64,000 nt of DNA from Trachythela sp. YZ-2020 (Eukaryota; Cnidaria; Anthozoa; Malacalcyonacea; Clavulariidae), in assembly GCA_016169945.1 (NCBI GenBank), contig JADLSH010000369.1, positions 3,906,001 through 3,970,000 on the forward strand, in the 5' to 3' direction. The notes beneath the pieces are model-generated. The model was not told the DNA's origin. It made no database searches and saw only the letters and a list, made by a program, of their open reading frames with translations. Positions within the stretch are counted from its first letter, which is position 1. Every line of letters starts with the position of its first letter. The translations under genes were made by a program, and so were the position numbers. Of this stretch, positions 37,703-46,700 are shown in pieces.

Positions 37703-37855
37703 AATTATTGCCTCATGAGCACTTGCTCTGTTGTATAGCTCATGAATGAGCGTTGACGTAGACAAGCTCACGACGACCACTCATAATTACTCATACCCCA
37801 TGAGCACTCTGAAATGCTCATTTTCGTTGAGCAGAGATAAAAGATGGCCCGAGCA
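37703..37855. promoter_or_regulatory. TGAGCA/TGCTCA-rich spacer upstream of the zinc-finger gene
   Basis: Starting 41 bp upstream of the zinc-finger start codon, TGAGC or its complement GCTCA occurs about eight times in 150 bp, often as inverted pairs (GCTCATGAATGAGC; TGAGCACTTGCTC). The block recurs in every cassette copy (40345-40490, 41530-41680) and once more, partly, at 41058-41140. A self-regulatory operator is possible (inference). Confidence 0.55.
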
Positions 37856-38081
37856 AGACGAAAACATGACAGATGTCCCGTAACTCATTCAGACTGGCTA
37901 CCAGAACTGTAAGAATTTTCATGCCCTATCTACTTTGCCAACAATGCTCCAAACGACTGCTGGCTGCTGGAAGCCGAGTTGAAAAGTACGAAGATATAGT
38001 ATTTTCAACACTTTGGCGCGGTAAGGATAAGTCGTTGCGCTTGGTGTGATTAATTTATCGTTGAGTGAAACATTCACTTGA

Positions 38082-38216
38082 CTAAACAGCGACTGCAGGA
38101 ATAGATTCTGGTCCTGTCTTATTCTTTATGGGCCTAACCCAGGCATATTTACTAAAGCAGTCAATACAAACAAGTAAAAATCTATAATTATCATTCTGTG
38201 TCCTAAGCGATTGAAA
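38082..38216 (-). pseudogene. Polinton-type integrase core fragment, left arm
   Basis: Minus-strand translation gives LLVCIDCFSKYAWVRPIKNK, the second catalytic-Asp region of retroviral-type (rve) integrases as found in Polintons, followed by TGPESIP and then a stop at 38082. The segment with the first catalytic Asp is cut off at 38216. Only about 44 codons remain; it is not functional. Confidence 0.75.
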
Positions 38217-38377
38217 GTTAATTATGTTAATGATCTGAATTAATTAATTCATTTCCGAGGATAATCCGAACAATTCCGAGTATGAGTTATGCATATTAAT
38301 GAGCATTTATAATTAGATTCATTCCGACGACGTTAAAACAACGAGAGGTTTCCGACAGTTCGCCATTTTGTTCCAAG

Positions 38378-38746
38378 ATGGCAGAACAGCTAATTCTGGA
38401 TGTTTTTAAGGAAAATAATGTAGAATTAACGCAGGATACTTTACGGTTTTATATAAAACTGCTTTTAGAAAAGCATGAACATACATATAACTCCATGATA
38501 TGTAGTATTGTAAGAGATAATGTGTTTGAAAATTTATGTCAAACATATGAAGAGACTAAGCCTTTAAATTCTGGTAGAATTATGGCTTACTTGGCTTTAG
38601 TTTACAAAGTGAGCGATTTTTGTGACACTGAAACAGTGCGAGAAGCCGTTCGAATATGTGTAGACGATTTAAAACAATTTGATTTAGCGAGCTATGAAAT
38701 TAAACTGTCTTGGTTTCAACGCCTAATTTCATGGTTGGTGGGTTAG
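38378..38746 (+). CDS. Bcl-2-like protein, cassette copy 2
   Basis: 122 residues, differing from copy 1 by one residue (Gln for Lys at position 19) and otherwise carrying the same BH1-like and BH2-like motifs. Frame intact. This second direct copy begins at 38216 without the outer 75 bp of the element terminus. Confidence 0.62.
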   Translation: MAEQLILDVFKENNVELTQDTLRFYIKLLLEKHEHTYNSMICSIVRDNVFENLCQTYEETKPLNSGRIMAYLALVYKVSDFCDTETVREAVRICVDDLKQFDLASYEIKLSWFQRLISWLVG

Positions 38747-39081
38747 TGTTACAGCTTAACCGCGTGTAATTTGAATATCACTAATTGGAATTGAATAGCG
38801 AAAGTCATTAAGAAGTCATTAACTGTTGTACATGGGTGAACACATTGTACTTTAACGACATTGCCATTAATTTTCCTCATTGACTTTAAAGTGCTTAAGC
38901 AGGACAGAAAGACTGAACACATTGTACTTTAACGACAGTGCCCAAACTTGATTTTGCTGAGCTTGTACAAGGTTGTTAACGACCGGACTAGCCTGATCTT
39001 GTAGTTCTCTACACGGCGAAGTATGGAGCACACATAGATAGCACAAATTGAAAACTTTCGCTTTGGAGCAACGACGTAAAT

Positions 39082-39471
39082 ATGTTGCAAGATGATATTT
39101 ACATTGTTGACGAAAGTCGATTATGTCGGAACCCCCTCAAATTGTTGGAAGCAATTTACGCTGATACAGTTGCAAATGAAATTACGCAGTTGTGCCAGGA
39201 AAACGAATGTAATATAGACGAAGGATGGCAGACGTACGGTATAGAAGCTATAGAACGTGTTAATAGCAAGCATTTGGTTTGGGACTCGTTTGTCGAGGCT
39301 GCAAGAATACTGAAAATCAATTGCCACGAAAACGTCCTTGAGCGTTTAAGAGAATTAAAAAAGGTACCAGAACACATGTTCGTTTACGACTTGGAAGAAT
39401 CGTATCACTGTAGAAAGAGCCACCAATTACAATGCATCCTAAATTATTTATCTTTTTGGAGGGAAAAGTGA
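39082..39471 (+). CDS. Unrecognised 129-residue protein, cassette copy 2
   Basis: Same protein as 36419-36808. The region just upstream has lost about 29 bp relative to copy 1, between short A-rich repeats, without touching the reading frame. Confidence 0.58.
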   Translation: MLQDDIYIVDESRLCRNPLKLLEAIYADTVANEITQLCQENECNIDEGWQTYGIEAIERVNSKHLVWDSFVEAARILKINCHENVLERLRELKKVPEHMFVYDLEESYHCRKSHQLQCILNYLSFWREK

Positions 39472-39725
39472 ACAAGTCAAGGCTATCGAATGCTCCAATC
39501 CGTGTTATTATAATGATAAAGAGGTCAAGGCGATAAACTTTTAATTCCACCTTTGGGATAACTTTACTTTACATTAAAAGTTATACGTAAAGCACACTGT
39601 AACTAAACATTCAGTTATATTAAATTGAAAATAGAGAAAATATACGTCTTGTGTACAATTTTATTAAAATATTATTACACTCATAGAGTATATTATATCT
39701 GTTTATATAAGGTAGTTGAGGAAGT

Positions 39726-40291
39726 CTAGTCTGAATCAGTATTTTCCATATAAGCATTGTCTTTTAAAAGACGTTTCAGAAGAAACTTTCTTTTATCAAC
39801 GGCTGCTTCCAAAGCCTCATCATGATCAAAGTCGTCACTGTTTATAAACACATCTCTCGTGTTCATTACTTTTTTATGTACATGATTCCTCCTAAGCTGT
39901 CTCATCCACAATAGACGTTCCAGATAAACACTTTCGAGCTCTTTTTGTAGTTTAGGTAATATCAACGCGTACGCTTGCTTGTTGGAAGTTTCGTCATCAA
40001 GACCGTTTTCGATAAGATTCTGTTTTCGTACTCGCTGGCATATCTTTGTTTTGCTTCCTCTATTAATGGTTTCCAAGGATCACTTTCATCTTCTAATTCA
40101 GATCCTGATTCATTTCCATCTACCTCAGAATTTTGTGCATTATCACTATTTGACGCTTCGTCATCTGACTCCATGGGTACGGAATTGTGATCTGTATCCG
40201 ACTCTTCCTCTCGGAATGGGCAGTATTCGTTTTCGTGTCTGCGCAAATTAAAGCGACGATTAAAAGATTTACCACAAAACTTGCAGCTCAT
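39726..40291 (-). pseudogene. Zinc-finger/acidic protein, cassette copy 2, frameshifted
   Basis: The same gene as 37081-37662, but a 7-bp deletion near 40025 (ATTTCTT in copy 1, missing here) shifts the frame in the middle. A further small deletion near 39745 removes residues close to the end. The zinc finger and acidic stretch remain open in one frame, the helical half in another. Confidence 0.75.
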
Positions 40292-40497
40292 CACTCTAGC
40301 ACTGTTAGTAGCAAATGAGGGATTTTAAGAAAATTATTGCCTCATGAGCACTTGCTCTGTTGTATAGCTCATGAATGAGCGTTGACGTAGACAAGCTCAC
40401 GACGACCACTCATAATTACTCATACCCCATGAGCACTCTGAAATGCTCATTTTCGTTGAGCAGAGATAAAAGATGGCCCGAGCAAGACGAAAACATG

Positions 40498-41153
40498 ATC
40501 CATTAATTGACTTAATTATACGAAAATACAATCTCTCAAGATGCGACTATAGCGAAATTAACTTGCGGATATAAGTAATGTTCTATTTAATACTTGTAAT
40601 GTTGCATACATCTCTCACCAATAACTTCTATATTATTCTTCTATACATTATTTTCGTTCAGCTTGGGCCACTACTCATATATGCTCAACGTAAATGAACA
40701 TTGTAAGCCCAGTATTTTTATGAGTTCTGTATGAATAAGTTCAATAACATATCGTGAGCGTAGTTCAGCCGTTCTCAATCGATCCCTTCCGAGCGAGCCA
40801 AAAAGCAGTTAATGTAATGTCAACAGGGTTGATTGGCAATACAAAGCAACACCGCAAAGCGAAAATCATTTTACGACCAAGAGTTGAGAACAGGCCTAGT
40901 TTCAGGTTAATCTATTTGGTGTCTTCTAAAAAGACCGCTTGGTTTTTGAGCCTATACTATCCGTAGCAGACATGAATATCCTTTCTGTCTAATCTAGTAT
41001 GCGGCTAAGTGGGGTGTTGAACAGACATAAGGACCAAGTCACTCAAAGTCAGCTCATAGGGTATGAGTAATTATGAGTGGTTGTCGTGAGCTTGTCTACG
41101 TCAATGCTCATTCATGAGCTATACAGACCAAGTACTCATGATTAAGTATAGAT
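40498..41153. other. Central part of the Polinton-like element
   Basis: Sequence not present in the cassettes except for a partial inverted TGAGCA block at 41058-41140. A 70-codon frame at 40754-40966 is not recognised. It may be what is left of the element's original interior. Confidence 0.45.
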
Positions 41154-41321
41154 GATCAATTTGAAGCTGATTTGGCCGATTTTCAATCGCTTAGGACACA
41201 GAATGATAATTATAGATTTTTACTTGTTTGTATTGACTGCTTTAGTAAATATGCCTGGGTTAGGCCCATAAAGAAGAAGGACCAGGATGAATCCCAGTCG
41301 CTGTTTAGTCTCGCTGTTTAG
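41154..41321 (+). pseudogene. Polinton-type integrase core fragment, right arm
   Basis: Plus-strand translation starts DQFEADLADFQS (first catalytic Asp region) and continues to the same CIDCFSKYAWV motif as in the left arm (second catalytic Asp). It then diverges and stops at 41319. It extends farther in the N-terminal direction than the left fragment. The third acidic residue and the rest of the enzyme are absent. Confidence 0.75.
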
Positions 41322-41714
41322 TCATCAACGATTTCACTCATTCATAAAGCGCAACTGACTTTATCGCCACCTTACCGCGCATGTGAGTAAATACTATATC
41401 TTCGTACTTTTCAGCAGCCAGCAGTCGTTTGGAGCATTGTTGGCAAAGTAGATAGGGCATGAAAATTCTTACAGTTCTGGTAGCCAGTCTGAATGAGTTA
41501 CGGGACATCTGTCATGTTTTCGTCTTGCTCGGGCCATCTTTTATCTCTGCTCAACGAAAATGAGCATTTCAGAGTGCTCATGGGGTATGAGTAATTATGA
41601 GTGGTCGTCGTGAGCTTGTCTACGTCAACGCTCATTCATGAGCTATACAACAGAGCAAGTGCTCATGAGGCAATAATTTTCTTAAAATCCTCATTTGCTA
41701 CTAACAGTGCTAGA

Positions 41715-42268
41715 GTGATGAGCTGCAAGTTTTGTGGTAAATCTTTAATCGTCGCTTTAATTTGCGCAGACACGAAAACGAATACTGCCCATTCCGAGAG
41801 GAAGAGTCGGATACAGATCACAATTCCGTACCCATGGAGTCAGATGACGAAGCGTCAAATAGTGATAATGCACAAAATTCTGAGGTAGATGGAAATGAAT
41901 CAGGATCTGAATTAGAAGATGAAAGTGATCCTGAAACCATTAATAGAGGAAGCAAAACAAAGATATGCCAGCGAGTACGAAGAAATAAAACAGAATCTTA
42001 TCGAAAACGGTCTTGATGACGAAACTTGATATTACCTAAACTACAAAAAGAGCTCGAAAGTGTTTATCTGGAACGTCTATTGTGGATGAGACAGCTTAGG
42101 AGGAATCATGTACATAAAAAAGTAATGAACACGAGAGATGTGTTTATAAACAGTGACGACTTTGATCATGATGAGGCTTTGGAAGCAGCCGTTGATAAAG
42201 AAAGTTTCTTCTGAAACGTCTTTTAAAAGACAATGCTTATATTGAAGAAAATACTGATTCAGACTAGA
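41715..42268 (+). pseudogene. Zinc-finger/acidic protein, cassette copy 3, broken
   Basis: Recognisable start (41718), acidic stretch and helical half, but a one-base deletion near 41748, a small deletion near 41935 and a 22-bp deletion near 42025 (between TT repeats) break the frame repeatedly. Confidence 0.75.
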
Positions 42269-42486
42269 CTTCCTCAACTACCTTATATAAACAGATATAA
42301 TATACGTAATAATATTTTAATAAAATTGTACACAAGACGTATATTTTCTCTATTTTCATATAACTGAATGTTTAGTTACAGTAACTTTTAATGTAAAGTA
42401 AAGTTATCCCAAAGGTGGAATTAAAAGTTTATCGTTATCATTATAATAACAAAAGATAAATGATGCATTGTAATTGGTGGCTCTTT

Positions 42487-42757
42487 CTACAGTGATACGA
42501 TTCTTCCAAGTCGTAAACGAACATGTGTTCTTTTAATTTCGTGGCAATTGATTTTCAGTATTCTTGCAGCCTCGACAAACGAGTCCCAAACCAAATGCTT
42601 GCTATTAACACGTTCTATAGCTTCTATACCGTACGTCTGCCATCCTTCGTCTATATTACATTCGTTTTCCTGTATCAGCGTAAATTGCTTCCAACAATTT
42701 GAGGGGTTCCGACATAATCGACTTTCGTCAACAATGTAAATATCATCTTGCAACATA
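42487..42757 (-). pseudogene. Unrecognised 129-residue protein, cassette copy 3, broken
   Basis: Starts like the other copies (MLQDDIYIVDESRLC at 42757) but has lost an internal stretch (after IYADT-like codons, near 42675) and the segment before the C-terminal tail, near 42530. No intact product. Confidence 0.7.
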
Positions 42758-43089
42758 TTTTTTTTAAAGTACAACTTCCACGATTTTTACGTCGTTGCTC
42801 CAAAGCGAACGTTTTCAATTTATCTATGTGTGCTAGAGAACTACAAGATCAGGCTAGTCCGGTCGTTAACAACCTTTTGTACAAGCTCAGCAAAATCAAG
42901 TTTGGGCACTGTCGTTAAAGTACAATGTGTTCAGTCTTTCTGTCCTGCTTAAGCACTTTAAAGTCAATGAGGAAAATTAATGGCTTGGGCAATGTCGTTA
43001 AAGTACAATGTGTTCACCCATGTACAACAGTTAATGACTTCTTAATGACTTTCGCTATTCAATTCCAATTAGTGATATTCAAATTACAC

Positions 43090-43458
43090 GCGGTTAAGCT
43101 GTAACACTAACCCACCAACCATGAAATTAAGCGTTGAAACCAAGACAGTTTAATTTCATAGCTCGCTAAATCAAATTGTTTTAAATCGTCTACACATATT
43201 CGAACGGCTTCTCGCACTGTTTCAGTGTCACAAAATCGCTCACTTTGTAAACTAAAGCCAAGTTAATTCTACCAGAATTTAAAGGTCATATGTTTGACAT
43301 AAATTTTCAAACACATTATCTCTTACAATACTACATATCATGGAGTTATATGTATGTTCATGCTTTTCTAAAAGCAGTTTTATATAAAACCGTAAAGTAT
43401 CCTGCGTTAATTCTACATTATTTTCCTTAAAAACATCCAGAATTAGCTGTTCTGCCAT
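43090..43458 (-). pseudogene. Bcl-2-like protein, cassette copy 3, broken
   Basis: Starts at the equivalent ATG (43458) with the same first residues. Short deletions near 43290-43262, around the BH1-like segment, shift the frame. The sequence matching the C-terminal end is still recognisable near 43100. Confidence 0.7.
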
Positions 43459-43707
43459 CTTGGAACAAAATGGCGAACTGTCGGAAACCTCTCGTTGTTT
43501 TAACGTCGTCGGAATGAATCTAATTATAAATGCTCATTAATATGCATAACTCATACTCGGAATTGTTCGGATTATCCTCGGAAATGAATTAATTATAAAC
43601 TCATTAATATTCAGATCATTAACATAAATAACTCATGAATTATGCAGGGATAACTCGTTAAATTTTACGCATAAAACTGGGTCCATTAGGCCCCGCTCCA
43701 TACTACT

Positions 43708-46700
43708 TTTCTTTCTTTTTAAGATTCTTCAACCGCTTCAATTCCTGTTTCTTTTGTTCTTTTTCCTACACAACGTTTTAACAGAATATGATTTGAGTAA
43801 CAGAATTGAAACAGTTGGAACTAGATGATACGAACAGCTGGACTAAAGTACAGTATATAAAAATAGACAAACTGTACATATACTGGAAGGCTATATCATT
43901 AATGTTAAACTGTTCTCCCTAGATACAGAAAGGTACAGAAAGGGCCATCCCTAATCAGTCCAGTGTTACTGCGGGAGGAATCCGGAGTAGCCGGAGAAAA
44001 CTTGCATGCAGTCTTTGGATCCTAAATGGACGCTCTTTTCTCGCAGCGACTAAGCTGATTGGAAATTTTAATAAAAAGACTGCACATTGAACGTGCACCA
44101 CCGTGGCACAAAATACATCTATTTGGCATCACACTGTATACCTTCAACTTTCGTTCATTGCGTTCCTGCCTTTTGTCTATTCTTTTGTTGTCCTTTCGTC
44201 GAAGAGAACCGGCAACATTTCTTGGGTAGCTTTTTAACTAAAATATTGGGCAGATATATCAATTATAAAATCATTCAGTGTAATCACTCCTTTAAGAGAA
44301 TTATTATTCTTTTACAACTCTTTTACAGTAGATAATATATAGGTATGTCAGTCTACAATGTATCGTTTAGTTTGTTAGCCCAATTGTCTTTCACTACATG
44401 CTTATTATCTGAAACAAAAGCACGCAATCAACAGTAGTCGAGATATCATTTGAGCAGACTTCTCATTTTCACGTTTTCTGTTTACAATGTAGGAGTATCG
44501 TTGGGGTCATAAATATCCCCCCAAAAACAATTGTGCGTTTTATTAGACCAACACGAAACTTAGCAGTCTTATAGTTTTCAAGAGGTGTCTAAAATGATGG
44601 AGTATACCAAAGTCAGCTAATTGCTACTTTTAGACCTCCTCGTAGTGTTGTTTTGCACATATTTAGTGTATTTTTGAAAACAAAACAAGTATATTTCAAA
44701 ACGTTACTTGTGCTGCATCGGGTTCCTCGTATCTAAAATTATGTTTTCTTTCAAATTCTTCCTGTTGTTCCAGTTCACCTTCTTCCTATAAGAATACAAA
44801 AACATGATTTGCTTTCAATATGTTTGACAGTACAAATTAACCTTTATATGAAAAATATAACAGTACATTATATTAAAATACTCAGTGGTTTCTGTGATTT
44901 TTGATAACCAAACACGCACACTCAAAATAGTGTAAATGAATGGCGTACTAAATTAAAAACTGTAGAAAGTAATATATGATCACGTTTATAAATTATATCT
45001 GTAGACCGTACCTGATCAAAATCCGCAACAATTTCGTTATATGTCCGAATCCTAAACGTGAATTGTAATATATACACATGTGATATAAATATTCGTTAGA
45101 AAACTCACGGTAAACGAACTTTTAAGAAACGTGAAAAGTTATTATATAAGTACTGTACATTCATGAAGTATATAATTCTACTGAACCTTCAATTCCAATT
45201 TCGTTTGATAAAAATATACTGGCATTAAAATATACTATAAGATGTACAAGAGCTGTAAGACTAAATTTATTTCATGCACCGACGTATCATACCAAACATT
45301 AGTAAATCTTAAACCTCTTGTGTATCTGTAAATATTATCATGGTGAGGCGAAAGTTGAATAGTGATTGAATCGTTTCAACAGTCAGATTTCTGGGAGCAT
45401 TAGGTGGCTGTAGAAACAACCACTTGTATTTTCTTCTCATGCAGAATTTGCTTTGCTGTGAGTAGACCGTCTGCAACGCAGGTTACTATAAAAACACCTT
45501 AAGAACATTTCCATCTAAGGATGATCCAAAATAGCTAACTTACTGAAGAGAATCTTTATCGATGTACTGTCTTTGTAAAATGAAATTTCTTAGAAATTTC
45601 TCTTTGTCGTCAAGATTGGGATCACTCCAAAGTTGCATTAACGGTTCCTTAACATGGATTAAAATATCATAAATACCAATCCGCCTTGTGACGTCATGAA
45701 GTCGATTAACCTGCGAATCAAGCGCCACCTGGCGGGTAAAGGCCCTATGTCTAGGCTGCATAAATACTACCTGAGCACAGTCATTATTCTTATAAGACAA
45801 AACAAAGCAGTCTTTCTACATTATCATTAATAGAATTACTTTATATCAAACATCACGCAACTGTATATATAATTAAGAAATAGGGTTGGCAACCTCATTC
45901 CCAGGCTAGAGCTGGCTCCAAAATAACGTATAGCTGGAAATGAAAACTGGGGAGAGATTATTACCTCAATGTTGGGCAAATATTTCAAACAAATAGAAAA
46001 GAAAACGAAACAAACCAGTTCTTTCTTGTCTTTCTCAGCTAAATTCCTTTCTTGCAACCAATCAGCGTAGTTCTTATCTTCAATTTCCTGAAAGCCAACG
46101 CGATATATGTTTGGACCAAAAAATATCAGCACAAAAACTTTATGAATTTCTTATCATTTATATTTTTGAATTGTATAATTCTTAGCGCTGTTAAGTATAA
46201 AAATGTGGCACCTACATGCAATCAAACACTTACAAAGCTTACTACTGCGTATTAAGGTCTTATTTAAATTATGCCATATCAAACTACAGTTAACTATAAT
46301 ATAATAATAATATTCAATGGATGAATCAATGGATGTACTGTACATGTACAGAATACAATATACCCCTGCATGTCGTGAAAATTTCATATACTGATAAAAT
46401 GTAATATGATTTTATAATTATGTATGAAATTGCCTTTCTTACGTGAAACCCTTCTAATTCCATACATGCATATATCTTTTTTAGTAATTTGATTATCCTA
46501 TACTTTCACGTGAAACCTGCCCATTTTCACGTGAAACCTGCCTTTTACCCGTACATGGAAGCTCTACATTCCAAAATATATCAAATATACGTAACAGTAC
46601 AGTTCAAATTCCACATTGTCAAATAATTTTGAATGGTGAAAATATCACGCGAAATTACCGTACAGTACCTTTTCTTGCTTCGATTTCTTCCGTTTTGTTA

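Larger units (their letters stand above)
35441..38216 (+). repeat. Left arm of the Polinton-like element
   Basis: Matches the reverse complement of 41154-43707. In order: the terminus, the Bcl-2-like gene, the 129-residue gene, the zinc-finger gene on the opposite strand, a TGAGCA-rich spacer and an integrase fragment, which is cut at 38216 where the second direct cassette begins. Confidence 0.85.
35441..43707. mobile_element. 8.27-kb Polinton/Maverick-like element inside KRI1 exon 12
   Basis: The ends are AGTAGTATAGAGCGGGGCTT and, inverted, AGTAGTATGGAGCGGGGCCT. The element is flanked by the 6-bp direct repeat TTTCTT (35435-35440 and 43708-43713). AG-starting TIRs with a 6-bp duplication, together with fragments of a retroviral-type integrase core, are the signature of Polintons and related adintoviruses. 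The arms are very long (35441-38216 and 41154-43707). A gene cassette occurs three times: direct at 35518-37860 and 38216-40497, inverted at about 41480-43630. No polymerase B, capsid, ATPase or protease gene is visible, so it is a non-autonomous derivative. It breaks a KRI1 coding exon. Confidence 0.85.
41154..43707 (-). repeat. Right arm of the Polinton-like element (inverted cassette copy 3)
   Basis: Reverse complement of the left arm with many short deletions. All three genes are present in order but broken. It ends with the inverted terminus at 43707, flanked by TTTCTT. Confidence 0.85.

Noticed and set aside
43690..43707. TAG stop after KKKEK as the natural end of KRI1
   Set aside because: The stop lies in the element terminus, and ten further exons of conserved KRI1 sequence follow on the other side of the insertion in matching phase.
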